DNA of 64,000 bases from Myxococcales bacterium (GTDB taxonomy: Bacteria; Myxococcota; Myxococcia; Myxococcales; Myxococcaceae): positions 24,678 through 88,677 of the forward strand of contig JACPVI010000071.1 in assembly GCA_016191815.1 (NCBI GenBank). Direction: 5' to 3'. The translations under genes and the position numbers were made by a program. Under the pieces are notes generated by a model. The model saw only the letters and a list, made by a program, of their open reading frames with translations, did no database searches and was not told the origin of the DNA. Positions 16,501 through 23,889 of the stretch are shown here, in pieces; position 1 is the first letter of the stretch; every line of letters starts with the position of its first letter.

Positions 16501-16653
16501 GAAAGCACCCGACCGCCGAGTGCTGGCCCGGCAATCTGCGCAATCCATGAGCTTCGTGGATCGCCTCATCGCTCCGCTTCGCCTGGTACGAACGGCTCGA
16601 CAGGGCCGTTCCGTTTGGTCCGAGTATCTTCTTTCCAGCAGCGGGCCGGCTGA
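10582..16653 (+). CDS. RHS repeat protein with DUF6531-type N-domain and Cys-rich C-tail
   Basis: Giant exported RHS/YD-repeat protein, 2023 residues. ATG 10582 has AAAGGGGAG upstream and opens a signal peptide (LLLAVIAVSFALT). Then come a Cys-rich region with a MopE-type motif (CNGDDDNCDGHVDEGC, about residues 189-204), a Pro-rich linker, a DUF6531-like start (PVDLATGNMFFGPIEL, about 241), and many YD repeats. Near residues 1360-1400 a Gly/Lys-rich insert interrupts the shell. Near 1672-1715 a GCSSAG motif, a hydrophobic helix and RRRN resemble a MYXO-CTERM signal, although RHS sequence continues after it. The core ends with GRYLQVEP and YVDPTGL (about 1828-1871). A 150-residue Cys-rich tail of unknown activity follows, the position where RHS toxins usually sit. 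The last 107 bases overlap the next gene. Confidence 0.9.
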   Translation: MKERIRGAGLLLAVIAVSFALTPHSAEAACQGAAGEHMENTTGGVFYICGTDATDENHPPSIVTYECVCSGTSDCVTPFGLGYARFPPNQGGAGEYQCCATTLTTCETQKKESGYGTSNRCPSGAPGWPCSEGAGCTVPGKQGHCSQGECKTKDASANSDKACSSNGELALEFGTECKPRPGIERSETCNGDDDNCDGHVDEGCGPPDPPPPPLDGPLPLDGPLPPPDPNPEGPNCYDKTSGPVDLATGNMFFGPIELASLPTPTGARLRIALSYNSRKLTAGALGIGWTMNLEQEARPGSPDFIYLDGSGGATAFPRPLAIAADERLQGARVFPDTALVSRARNGANLGLYLARATEEVCDALGRCFPVPTTQPRVAFADGSRADFTEAGKLTGFLDRQGNPVGVERDATSGVPAKLLQGARAVELQYVFAGGRVTGATASVKAGSAAVDISRAVIDSDGYLTAICSVGQAGTPGNNCTWPGESSSPCSGPGERALWRFKYQQVCTKSGCEPVKRLSEVMDETCAVVERNQYGLVSGVGVAVTSSSTTTESLSLSFIPDATKPFRVAEVQLTQALSPATPPQGSLQPAFVGPSIAKLDGLVCRVADVSGSCGCGPAMARGWFRDEFGAPRVSSFTSAESHTSYSRAPGTSLDPHRFGLVTQETRTDASAFASGSKVFTYAYQHPTVRRPTVIIEPGASGTTKQTVYDFDDDDPAHPCVDGQTPQAGTPLIPNEKPTRFLCRIAEMADAADSTTWRVTHLRHDAAGRVLRVEGPSGVVVHEYYPDNDADSLRAGMLKKTSRVGGGVTLATTFSDYHSTGQPRRVSGPNGEVTLFEYDERGRVVKRTAPDGAVTLTSYEANSKPSAVVLPRGNSIHFTYGTGADELGRLVEVAWHEGATRTTRLVQRRRLLYDRGGNVLLEEHFEGNSSTPVRRIQRDYDEAHRVVREFGADLADKKENSYHHGRLSKVVDELGRPTDFAFDGFGRLRRVSAPLGAVTAYGYDSRDNLTSVTDANGNTTSYAHDSFDQLLSVTSPNTGFTSYRYTPDGLLAEVVDAEARKKLQAVETAYDGLRRPTAEKLIQYVEVPVPCPPLTICEPQLRRAGEKALVAFGYDVGANALGRLSSVDFSAGKVAYGYDAAGRLERERWTLSGLSTPLDFDYTYHPGGALESLAYPPQTPGEDRLSLEVDLGFDEEVSELRLGGKVLAQGVAHHPFGGGVKRFTRGNGQVTGIGQDLLGRRTSVEGKPLNLGYTLFPDGEVDTVTEGGDVARTRKYGFDNLRRLTSASYTAPGVTAPLLSESYDYDLAGNRLLKTRDGKQFKSEFDLRSGTQTPANDLLRKVVDPSASGEECRGPGASAEAAGGGSGKPAGQGGGNGKGNGGGKGKGAEQGGGQGKGGSASCPGANGVRNRNLAGVEAGWKELLRATRQLVFDLPLLSEEEMYSRTQEILQGLSKWMEEFDISAPALHAILLSARHGKESFADVFLEFLRRRAEGKAFGDEDLKLLQALVNLAEKAQVREAGAIDPRWEYSYNASGDVVETKYVVPGEVIPQSGGRRFPDLETVYCLGYDELRRLTGVEYLTRLVAPGASPACQDTSRVTLAEYRYDFENRRVYSKVAGKEVFSLYGPSEELLAEASASGVVERLFAYLEGEPLAMVVTKEGTALRPSTPPQPGCSSAGAGYTTLAVCLALLVIALRRRNGRGAVLSALLVFAVLASTCGPVEGTKPHGHGSAKKKPGRGASLKDPLYFFHNDRLGTPVRLTDEKGKVVWRAEYRPFGDLQKLETDPDGDGVHVENPLRFPGQYDEAIAALLQAQGPYYNWHRWYSPDIGRYLQVEPKLQYPQFAWARASAGGTMPAFSYAYDNPLIYVDPTGLQGTCAGGRCAAINSMGELAEAGGKAARAAAAAAAATAAASQTKSCDIATTETKETEDPYNKCSEQLTSCSRCCSMKIKPIAPDKFPTCISECLLVFHIACRESTRPPSAGPAICAIHELRGSPHRSASPGTNGSTGPFRLVRVSSFQQRAG

Positions 16654-17323
16654 CCTCGCCGAGATCAGACGCCTGCCTCGAGTTCTGCGCGTGGTAAGTT
16701 GGCGTCGTGTTTGGCGGCAAGCCGGAACTCACGAGGCCCGTGAGTACGCGCTCTGCGAACTCGCCGAGCTCCGTTCCACGCCGCGAGGCCTCACCGCGTA
16801 CCTCTGGAAGTGCGTCGATGACCAGAGATTCTCGAGCGCGGCGAACCTCCTGAGCGCTTGCGAACCGGTACTGTCGGAGACGACGACGCGGCAACTCCTC
16901 GGGCTGCTCGCTGAGCGTTCGCCAGTCAGCGACCGTCGTGAGATCGCAATGACGCTGCTTTGTTGTGGCCGGCGGACGTTGCGGATGCAGACCTTGCTCG
17001 CCACCTCTGGCATTTGGGATTGGAGGCGGCTGATTCCCCGCGAAGCCGGAGCGGTCCCGATAACACTTTGCCTTCCGCCGAAGTGGAGGCTGCAGTGCGA
17101 TCGCTGCGTACGCTTCGGCGTTCCGCCCAAGCTCGTCGTTGGGCCCAAGGGCACGATTTGTTGGGCATGCCTCTCAAAACTCGAGTCGCATGCTCCAGGG
17201 GAACCAGAGTGCCTGCTGTGCGGTCACGCTGGATCCGCACTTTGTGCTGTGTGCGAGCCACAGGTGCGGTCCCTGTTGGCCAGAACCCCAGGCCCCGCGC
17301 AACCGCCATGCGGCTCCGTGTAG
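16547..17323 (+). CDS. Unknown protein with two C-terminal zinc-ribbon motifs, RHS-linked
   Basis: A 258-residue protein that I do not recognise as a whole. The N-terminal two thirds are helical and rich in Arg and Leu. The C-terminus has CDRC, 17 residues, then CWAC, similar in spacing to the zinc-binding domain of ClpX (including the VGPKGTICWAC stretch), followed by CLLC, 7 residues, CAVC. ATG 16547 is used; the frame also opens with TTG at 16490. It overlaps the RHS 3' end in another frame, and its base composition is visibly less GC-rich than the neighbouring genes. Position directly after an RHS tail is where immunity genes usually lie, so an immunity or accessory role is possible but unproven. 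Confidence 0.65.
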   Translation: MSFVDRLIAPLRLVRTARQGRSVWSEYLLSSSGPADLAEIRRLPRVLRVVSWRRVWRQAGTHEAREYALCELAELRSTPRGLTAYLWKCVDDQRFSSAANLLSACEPVLSETTTRQLLGLLAERSPVSDRREIAMTLLCCGRRTLRMQTLLATSGIWDWRRLIPREAGAVPITLCLPPKWRLQCDRCVRFGVPPKLVVGPKGTICWACLSKLESHAPGEPECLLCGHAGSALCAVCEPQVRSLLARTPGPAQPPCGSV

Positions 17324-17349
17324 TGGACCTGGAGCACAGTCTCGATTGA

Positions 17350-20118
17350 CTACCGGAGCGCTAACCCGGGCGGGACGGTGTCGCTGAGCGCGCGGGCCTC
17401 GTCGGCCTCGCTCAGCTCCACCACCTCCCGGAGCATCCTCGTCCATTCCTCCGGCGCTCCGGCTCGGCCCAACGCGGCCATCGCGCTCGCCCGCAGCTCG
17501 TCGTCGAGATCCCGCGACCGGTCACCGGTGAGCCGCGCGAGCTGGGCGAGGGCGAACGGCGCGCCTTCCACCTTCGTCAAGCCGAGCTCGAGCAAGAGCG
17601 CTACCCAACTCCCGGCCAGCTCCGGCTCGACGGTGCGGTGGCCGCTCCCGTAGATGGGAGCTCGGGCCCCCAGCCGCCCCAGCGCCCAGGCCCACGGCCC
17701 ACCCGACTCCGGCGAGGCCCGAAGGCGCGCGGCGATCCACCCGCCCAGCTCGGCCTTCTCCGCTGGCTCCAGGTGCTCGAGCGAGGCGGCGGCGCGGATC
17801 ATCTCGTCGAGGCCCTCGGGTTGTGGACCCCTGAGCCGCTCCTTCGCCTTGGAAGCCTCGGGGGGGACCCTCCGGGCGAGGTGAGGCCGCAGGTACTCCC
17901 AGATCCGCCGCTGCGGCTCCACCGAGAGGCCTCCAGCCACCCGCCGCCACATCACCCAGAACTCGATCCACACCGCCTTCTCCGAGTGGTTCTGCACCAG
18001 CTCGGAGAAGAGCCTGGCGGTCTGCTCGCAGCGCCAGGCATCCAGCGGGTAGCCGAAGCCCGGCCGGAGCGAATAGCCGAGCAAGTGGAAGAAGACGCGC
18101 TCGTGGTCCGCGGATCGCCGCCGCTTGGCCGCGCCCGCGACCAGCGCGCTCCACAGCTCCCGCAACACCGGCAGCCTCCAGCCCTCGCGGGGGCCGAGCA
18201 CCTTCTCGAGAGAGCGCCCAAGCTGCTTCACGTCCTTGGGGCCGACCGGGAGCGGCTTGTGGCCGAACACGCGGTGGATCTGCTCCGACGCTTCGGCGAA
18301 GCGCGCCGGCATCGACTCCGTCACCGTGAGCGCGGTGCTCGCCTTGTCCCCCCGCAGCTCGAACTCCAGCCGCCAGCGCTCGATGGTTGCCGCGGCGTGG
18401 CAGAACAGCTCCAGGGTGCCAATCTCTGTGAGAGTGGCGGCGAGGTGCACCGACGCGGCGGCGCTGCGCGGGTCTGCGCCCTTGAGCAGGGTGTGGATCG
18501 GCGGAAGAGGGCGGAAGGCCTCCCCTGACAGCTCCACCACCTCTCCGGGACGGTCGACCCGGTCCGCGGTGGTCGAGTAGAGCTGGAAATGGACCGGCCG
18601 CCCGAGGGTCAAGGTGAAGCTCTGGGCGGCGAGGTCGACCGACTGCCCTTCCTCGAAGCCGCGAGGGATGAGACAGACCCCACGCCGCTCGCCTCCGGCG
18701 ACTCCCACGAAGTAGGCCCTCGCCGCGCCGCCGCCGATCTTCTTGCCGAGGCCCCGGCGGGCGAGCCCGTAGCAAGCGGCGCCCCGCGCCACCGCGAGAT
18801 CCAGCGAGTCGTGCGCGAGCAGGGGAATGCGCGGCGAGGACGGCCAAAAGCCGGAGACCGCCTCCACCAGCGCATCGCAGAGGGCAGGGGAGTTGAAGAC
18901 GCCTCCGTTGAGGAGGATCGCGTCGGGGCGGTTGAGCCCCTCTGTCGCAGCGGCCCCCCCGAGCGCCTGTCGCGCTGCCTCGGAGTGCGCGCGCAGGAAA
19001 TCCGCCAGATGCCGGGTGATGGCGGGATCCTGGGCGTAGGGGAGCCCCAGCTCCTTGAGGGCCGCGCGGCTGCCGCGCCGGGGTGGCTCGTCGGGAGCGG
19101 TGCGGGGGAAGAAGCCGCGGGCGACCACCGCCTCCACCTCCGCGCGGGTCAGCTCCGCGGCAAGCGTGGCGCCGACGAGCTTGCTCCCGCTGCCGGCGAT
19201 GGAGACCGCGGTGCGCTCCGGCGCCATCGGCGAGAGCAGGGTTTCCTTGGCGAGCCGCGCGGCCTGCAAGAGCTGGATCCACTGGCTCGCGGCGAACCGC
19301 CCTCCGGTGCCCGCCAGCTTCTCCTCGAGGAGGTTGGCGAGCGCCGCGTCCATGTTGTCGCCGCCCAGCATCAGGTGCTCGCCCACCGCGATCCGGCGGA
19401 GCGCCGGTCCCTCCGGGAGGGCCTCCACCTGGACGAGGGTGAAGTCGGTGGTGCCGCCGCCCACGTCGACCACCAGCACCAGCCGCACACCGGCCAGGGC
19501 GCGGGAGAGATCGCTCCGGTGCCGGGAGGTGAAGTCATAGAAGGCCGCCTGCGGCTCCTCGAGCAGCACGAAGTGCCCAAGGCCGGCCTGCCGGGCGGCG
19601 CTGACGGTGAGGGCCCTCGCGGCCTCGTCGAAGGACGCCGGGACGGTGAGCACCACTTCCTGCTCGGGAAGGGGCGTCTGGGGGAAGGCGGCGGTGAAGG
19701 CGTTCGACAGGTGCGCAAGCAGCAGTGCGGAGGCCTGGACCGGCGTTAGCTTGTGGACCTCGGCGGGCGCGCCCCAGGGGAGGATCGGCGCCTGACGGTC
19801 CACGCCGGGGTGGCAAAGCCAGCTCTTTGCGGAGGAGACCAGCCTCGAGGGCACGCGCGCTCCCTGCCAGCGGGCGAGCTCGCCCACCACCCGAGGCGGA
19901 TCTGCCGGGCCACCCCAGGGCAGCGCGAGGGCGCGCTCGGGCAGCTCGTGGGGCGAGGGAAGGTAGACGCAGGAGGGCAACAGCGGGCGCGCGCCGGCCT
20001 CGCCGGGCCGCACCAGCTGAACCACGGGAAAGTCCCGCACCGCCGCCCGCTCGCCCCCGGCCGGATCGACGAAGGCCAGCGCGCAGTTGGAGGTGCCGAG
20101 ATCGAGGCCGATGATCAT
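17350..20118 (-). CDS. Hsp70-family protein with long C-terminal extension (DUF3731-type)
   Basis: DnaK-like ATPase of the Hsp70 superfamily, 922 residues. ATG 20118 begins directly with MIIGLDLGTSNCAL, the phosphate-1 motif; the frame stays open upstream only through heptad-repeat DNA. Phosphate-2 is VDVGGGTTDFTL, followed by GEHLMLGGDNMD. About 600 residues form the Hsp70-like part. The remaining 300 residues are helical and lack the normal DnaK substrate domain; in this protein group the region is known as DUF3731. It is the last gene of a minus-strand operon with a shorter Hsp70 homologue and a DUF2760 gene. Likely a specialised chaperone partner; its clients are unknown. Confidence 0.9.
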   Translation of the reverse strand: MIIGLDLGTSNCALAFVDPAGGERAAVRDFPVVQLVRPGEAGARPLLPSCVYLPSPHELPERALALPWGGPADPPRVVGELARWQGARVPSRLVSSAKSWLCHPGVDRQAPILPWGAPAEVHKLTPVQASALLLAHLSNAFTAAFPQTPLPEQEVVLTVPASFDEAARALTVSAARQAGLGHFVLLEEPQAAFYDFTSRHRSDLSRALAGVRLVLVVDVGGGTTDFTLVQVEALPEGPALRRIAVGEHLMLGGDNMDAALANLLEEKLAGTGGRFAASQWIQLLQAARLAKETLLSPMAPERTAVSIAGSGSKLVGATLAAELTRAEVEAVVARGFFPRTAPDEPPRRGSRAALKELGLPYAQDPAITRHLADFLRAHSEAARQALGGAAATEGLNRPDAILLNGGVFNSPALCDALVEAVSGFWPSSPRIPLLAHDSLDLAVARGAACYGLARRGLGKKIGGGAARAYFVGVAGGERRGVCLIPRGFEEGQSVDLAAQSFTLTLGRPVHFQLYSTTADRVDRPGEVVELSGEAFRPLPPIHTLLKGADPRSAAASVHLAATLTEIGTLELFCHAAATIERWRLEFELRGDKASTALTVTESMPARFAEASEQIHRVFGHKPLPVGPKDVKQLGRSLEKVLGPREGWRLPVLRELWSALVAGAAKRRRSADHERVFFHLLGYSLRPGFGYPLDAWRCEQTARLFSELVQNHSEKAVWIEFWVMWRRVAGGLSVEPQRRIWEYLRPHLARRVPPEASKAKERLRGPQPEGLDEMIRAAASLEHLEPAEKAELGGWIAARLRASPESGGPWAWALGRLGARAPIYGSGHRTVEPELAGSWVALLLELGLTKVEGAPFALAQLARLTGDRSRDLDDELRASAMAALGRAGAPEEWTRMLREVVELSEADEARALSDTVPPGLALR

Positions 20119-20262
20119 GAGAGTCGAGCGTCGAGCGTCGAGCGTCGAGGGCACGCGTCGAGCGACGTCCAGCGCTCGACCGTTCTCAGTCGACCTGCGG
20201 GCGTCAAGGGCGCTCGACGGCCGCTGGACGGCTCACTCGACACTAGACCCTCGACTGTCGAC
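20119..20262. repeat. Inverted heptad-repeat spacer between the two Hsp70 genes
   Basis: At 20124-20151 the unit TCGAGCG occurs in tandem three times plus a fourth variant copy. At 20235-20262 four heptads of the opposite orientation follow (ACTCGAC, ACTAGAC, CCTCGAC, TGTCGAC). Between them, CGTCCAGCG (20166-20174) and CGCTGGACG (20222-20230) form a perfect 9-base inverted repeat. The right-hand heptads are read as the last codons of the upstream Hsp70 gene. Confidence 0.75.
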
Positions 20263-22128
20263 CTCGTCGCCACCTCTGATCCTCACACTCAGCTCCAGTT
20301 TCCACCGGCCGGCGCCGCCGTTCTCCAAGCAGCGAAGCTCGAGGGAACCCAGCTCCGTCACCGCCGCCTGCAGGTTCACCGGCACCAGCCGGCCTTCTTC
20401 TCCCGCCCGCCCCGGCAGCGCGGTTTCGATCGGGGAGAGCTCCTGTAGATCTTCCTCGGACGCCACGTCCTCCAGCGTCGTCCCCACTCGATCGTCCCGG
20501 CGCACCGAGGAGCAAAAGAAGCGAAAACGCGTCGGCTCCCCCACCCATAGGCCGAACTCCTGCGGCGGGACGTCGGCCTGCGTGCCTTCCTCCATCCCGA
20601 ACGGCGCCACGCACACCGCCCGCACCTGCGGCTCTACCCCGGGCACCGCCGGCATCGCCGCCTCCACCCCCACGTAATACGAACGCGCCGTCCCTCCGCG
20701 GATCCGCAAGCCGTGCCCACGCCTCACGAAGCCGTAGTAGGCCGCACCCCGCGCCACCGCGAGGTCCAGGTCCACTCCCTCCAACTCGCGCGCCGGCCCT
20801 CCTCCGTCTGACTCCAGCCAGCCGTTCAAGACCTCCAGCACCCGCGCCTTGAGCGGCCCCGCCTTGAATACCCCTCCGTTGAACAGCACCGCCGTCGGAT
20901 GCACGAAGGAGCGGCCCGACAGCTCCACCGGCACCTCCCTCGCTCCCGCCAACGCCTTCGCCTGCCGCGTCAGGAACATGCCCAGGTGCCTCGTCACCGC
21001 CGGGTCCTGGGCATACGGCAACGCCATCTGCGCCAGCCCCACCCGCCGAGCCGTCGCCGGCACCTCGGAGTGACCCACCCGGGGAAAGAAGCCGTCGGTC
21101 AAGAGTGACTCCAGCTCGGAACGCTCGAGCACCGCCTTCACCGTCGCACCCACCAGCGAGGAGCCTCGACCGGGGACCGCCACCGTCACCTCGCGCAGCG
21201 CCGCGTCCGCGAACAGCCGCTCCTTCGCCACCCGGCATCCGTGCGTCAACGAGGTGAGCTGCCAGCCGTCCAGCTTCTTGCCCTCCTCGGACAGCTTGCG
21301 CGAGAGCGCGTGCGAGAGGGCCAGATCCATGTTGTCCCCGCCCAGCAGGATGTGATCCCCCACCGCCAGCCGCGACAGCCCAAGCTCTCCCTGGTCCTCG
21401 GACACCGCGATCAGCGAGAGGTCCGTCGTCCCGCCCCCCACGTCCACCACCAGGATCACGTCCCCCACCTTCACCTTCTTGCGGAAGGAGTCGCCCAACA
21501 GCTCCAGCCAGGCGTAGAGCGCCGCCTGCGGCTCCTCCAGGAGCACCACCTCTCCGAGCCCCGCCTTCGCCGCCGCCTCCAGCGTGAGATCCCGCGCCGC
21601 CGCGTCGAAGGACGCCGGCACCGTCACCACCACCTCTTGCGCACCGAGGGCGTTCTCCTCGTCGCTCCGCGCGAAGGCGTGATCCCACGCCTCCCGAAGG
21701 TGCCGCAGGTAGCGCGCCGACGCATCCAGCGGAGAGACCCTCCGCACCTCCGGCGGAGCCTGCCAGGGGAGCAGCGGAGCCCGCCGGTCCACCCCTCGGT
21801 GGCAAAGCCAGCTCTTCGCCGAGGACACCAGCCGCGCGGGCACCGTCGCCCCGTGCGAGCGCGCCAGCTCTCCCACCACCTCGTGGCTGTCCGGGTCCCA
21901 GGGCAGCGCCAGCCCCCCAGAGGGGAACTCGCTCGACGATGGCAGGTAGAGGAACGAGGGGAGAAGCAAGCGCTCCTCGACCGTCCCCGGGGCGGTGAGC
22001 TGGGGCAGGGGAAGCACCGCCTGCGCCCTCCCGCGCGGCTGCGGCCCTGCCTCGGCCCGCTCGAGCGAGAGGTAGGAGAGCGCCGAATGCGTCGTGCCGA
22101 GATCGATGCCGATCGAGTACCGGCTCAC
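20233..22128 (-). CDS. Hsp70-family protein, shorter paralogue
   Basis: Hsp70-superfamily ATPase of 631 residues with GTG start at 22128. Phosphate-1 is GIDLGTTHSAL (residues 7-17), phosphate-2 VDVGGGTTDLSL, then GDHILLGGDNMD and the adenosine-side NGGVF segment. It lacks a canonical DnaK substrate-binding beta domain and lid; the end is a short beta-rich stretch. The start overlaps the DUF2760 stop by four bases (GTGA), which implies translational coupling. The last residues (EVDSRGSSVE) are encoded by the heptad repeat and are probably not functionally conserved. It is paralogous to the longer Hsp70 downstream (same SAKSWLCH and LPYAQDPA segments), so the pair likely arose by duplication. 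Confidence 0.92.
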   Translation of the reverse strand: MSRYSIGIDLGTTHSALSYLSLERAEAGPQPRGRAQAVLPLPQLTAPGTVEERLLLPSFLYLPSSSEFPSGGLALPWDPDSHEVVGELARSHGATVPARLVSSAKSWLCHRGVDRRAPLLPWQAPPEVRRVSPLDASARYLRHLREAWDHAFARSDEENALGAQEVVVTVPASFDAAARDLTLEAAAKAGLGEVVLLEEPQAALYAWLELLGDSFRKKVKVGDVILVVDVGGGTTDLSLIAVSEDQGELGLSRLAVGDHILLGGDNMDLALSHALSRKLSEEGKKLDGWQLTSLTHGCRVAKERLFADAALREVTVAVPGRGSSLVGATVKAVLERSELESLLTDGFFPRVGHSEVPATARRVGLAQMALPYAQDPAVTRHLGMFLTRQAKALAGAREVPVELSGRSFVHPTAVLFNGGVFKAGPLKARVLEVLNGWLESDGGGPARELEGVDLDLAVARGAAYYGFVRRGHGLRIRGGTARSYYVGVEAAMPAVPGVEPQVRAVCVAPFGMEEGTQADVPPQEFGLWVGEPTRFRFFCSSVRRDDRVGTTLEDVASEEDLQELSPIETALPGRAGEEGRLVPVNLQAAVTELGSLELRCLENGGAGRWKLELSVRIRGGDEVDSRGSSVE

Positions 22129-22682
22129 GGCAGTTCAACCTCCGCCGGCGCGAGGATCTTCGGGTCGATCGCCGCGGGAGGCGGAGGCAGCTTCACCTCC
22201 CTCGCGGCCCAGCCATGGTGCTTGAGCGAGCCCTTGAACGGCGGCTGGCCGGCGACGTTGCCGGTCAGCCGAATCCGCTGCGCGTCGAACCCGGCGGCCA
22301 CCGTGACGCTCGCTCCCTCGGCCTCGGGCAGCACCGGCTCGATCGCCAGGTATTGCCCCACCACCTTCCGGCAGCCCTCGTGCACCACCCGCGCCGCGGC
22401 GCCCACTTCGGCGTCGGAGTAGCCGGCGATCTCCTCCTGGAGGAAATCGATCAGCCGGCCCTCCCGCTGCAGCATGGAGAGCAGAAACAGCCCCGAGGCG
22501 TGCGCCTTCTCCGGCGGCACCTCCTCCTGCGGCTTGGCCGCTGGCGGAAGCTCCGGCGCTCTTCGGGCCCGGTAGGCCGGCGCGATCGCCAGAGCGAATC
22601 GCGCGTCGAAGAGAATCCGCATCAGGCAGACGAACGCCATCGCCAGCCGGGCGAAGAAGGAGAGCGCGGCCGTCTCGTTCAT
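22125..22682 (-). CDS. DUF2760 family protein
   Basis: A 185-residue protein of the DUF2760 family, first gene of the Hsp70 pair operon. Residues 9-33 are hydrophobic (FFARLAMAFVCLMRILFDARFAL), suggesting membrane association. The core holds LFLLSMLQREGRLIDFLQE and the end VKLPPPPAAIDPKILAPAEVELP contains a Pro-rich stretch, all features I associate with this family. The ATG at 22682 precedes the conserved N-terminus; the longer open frame upstream is untypical and crosses the promoter of the divergent gene. Function is unknown. Conserved linkage to Hsp70 homologues suggests a cofactor or membrane anchor for these chaperones. Confidence 0.85.
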   Translation of the reverse strand: MNETAALSFFARLAMAFVCLMRILFDARFALAIAPAYRARRAPELPPAAKPQEEVPPEKAHASGLFLLSMLQREGRLIDFLQEEIAGYSDAEVGAAARVVHEGCRKVVGQYLAIEPVLPEAEGASVTVAAGFDAQRIRLTGNVAGQPPFKGSLKHHGWAAREVKLPPPPAAIDPKILAPAEVELP

Positions 22683-22767
22683 GGCCGCCCGGATAGAGGA
22701 AGGCGCCTGCGAATGCACTCGAAATTTTCCCCGCCCGTTCCCGTTTCCACAGCTGCCGCCGCGTCCC

Positions 22768-22796
22768 TTGACAGGCGGGCCTACCTGCCGGTGAAT
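22768..22796 (+). promoter_or_regulatory. Candidate promoter with imperfect palindrome
   Basis: Perfect TTGACA (22768-22773), 17 bases, then GTGAAT (22791-22796, three of six matches). An imperfect inverted repeat GGCGGG...CCTGCC lies between the two elements. It would serve the gene starting at 22825, divergent from the DUF2760 operon. Confidence 0.4.
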
Positions 22797-22824
22797 GCTC
22801 AAGTTTTTCGAGAGGAAAAGCGCA

Positions 22825-23421
22825 ATGTGCTCCCGACTGCTCGCTGTTTGTGCCGCGCTGGCTCCCCTGGCGGCGCCTGCCGGCTCGGTGTACCTGAACA
22901 ACGTCAACATCGACGGAGTGACCAACCAGCGGTTCGAGAAGGTCTCGGTGCGGATCGATGAGAAGGGCAACGTCTTCATCGACGCCCCCGGCTACGCGGT
23001 GAAGGCGGTGGAGGGAGCTCCACGCCAGACGCCCCGGCCGGACGACCCAGGGCCCGGCACGCTCACCCGCCGCTACTGGATGGTCACCGAGCAGACCGTC
23101 CCGGGGATGACCGAGTATGACGTCGACGTGTACATCAACGCGAAGTGGATCCGGAAGCTCCGCAACAACGAGGAGCAGATCGTCACCGAGATCACCAAGC
23201 ACCTCACCCCCGGGAAGAACACCGTGCTCCTCACCGCGAGGAAGGTGCCGGTCGGCCAATCGCGGAAGAGCTTCTCGCCCGAGCACGTGTTTCGGGTGAT
23301 CATCGGCGAGGGCAACGTGGGGGGCGACAACGTGATGATCGACAGCCCGCTGGTGAAGTTCGAGCGCAGCGCGGCGGATACCGCCGACGTCTCCCAGGAA
23401 TACACTTTCTCCACCCGCTGA
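22825..23421 (+). CDS. Exported protein of unknown function, upstream of tgl
   Basis: A 198-residue protein with a signal peptide (CSRLLAVCAALAPLAAPAGS). The mature part is beta-rich and begins VYLNNVNIDGVTNQRFEKV. A central region (VDVYINAKWIRKLRNNEEQ) and KNTVLLTARKV follow, suggesting a PEGA-like or immunoglobulin-like fold. ATG 22825 is chosen because GAGAGGA lies about 10 bases before it and the signal peptide starts there; an in-frame ATG at 22795 would precede the ribosome binding site. The stop is one base from the next start. Its place just ahead of a Tgl-like gene suggests a link to type IV pili or envelope assembly, which is inference. Confidence 0.75.
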   Translation: MCSRLLAVCAALAPLAAPAGSVYLNNVNIDGVTNQRFEKVSVRIDEKGNVFIDAPGYAVKAVEGAPRQTPRPDDPGPGTLTRRYWMVTEQTVPGMTEYDVDVYINAKWIRKLRNNEEQIVTEITKHLTPGKNTVLLTARKVPVGQSRKSFSPEHVFRVIIGEGNVGGDNVMIDSPLVKFERSAADTADVSQEYTFSTR

Positions 23422-23422
23422 C

Positions 23423-23881
23423 GTGTTCGCCATCGACGACAGGCTGAGGGGCCTCCCCGCCACCCGCGATCAGGTGGTGGCGGTGCACCAGTCGATCAAC
23501 TCGCCCCACCTGGCGGTGCCGGGGAAGAGGGCCGGGCCGGCCCAGGCGTACATCGTCGGGCTCCGCAGCGGGGCGGGCTTCTCCGTCTACGTCTACCTGC
23601 ACCTCGGAGACAGCGGCGACTGCGCGATGTACGTGCCGAGCCGGCGCAACCTGGGGCCCGAGGAGTACCAGCAGCAGGAGAACGATGCCCTGGGCTTCGT
23701 CGAGTCGATGGGCTTCATGATGGACAACATGAATTTCCGCGGCCTCACGCCCGAGGACCAGGAGGAGATGCTCAAGGCCCTCCCCGTCTTCCAGCGCGAG
23801 CCCCGGGCGCCAAGCGGCGAGAAGGGCCCCTCCCGGCCGTCGAAGAGCGTGCTCCTGGGGAGGCTGCTCGCCTCGTTCTGA
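23423..23881 (+). CDS. Conserved hypothetical protein, tgl operon
   Basis: A 152-residue soluble protein with GTG start, one base after the preceding stop codon. The N-terminal half looks like a small alpha/beta domain (AYIVGLRSGAGFSVYVYLHLG), and the middle has a Met-rich helical stretch (SMGFMMDNMNFRGLTPEDQEEML). No signal peptide, metal site or known catalytic motif is visible. It lies between an exported protein and the Tgl-like pilotin with near-zero gaps, so these three genes very probably form one transcript. I do not recognise the family. Confidence 0.7.
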   Translation: MFAIDDRLRGLPATRDQVVAVHQSINSPHLAVPGKRAGPAQAYIVGLRSGAGFSVYVYLHLGDSGDCAMYVPSRRNLGPEEYQQQENDALGFVESMGFMMDNMNFRGLTPEDQEEMLKALPVFQREPRAPSGEKGPSRPSKSVLLGRLLASF

Positions 23882-23889
23882 GGGAAAAG

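Noticed and set aside
20119..20154. Twelve-residue upstream extension of the long Hsp70 protein
   Set aside because: Encoded by the heptad repeat; the phosphate-1 motif starts right at ATG 20118.
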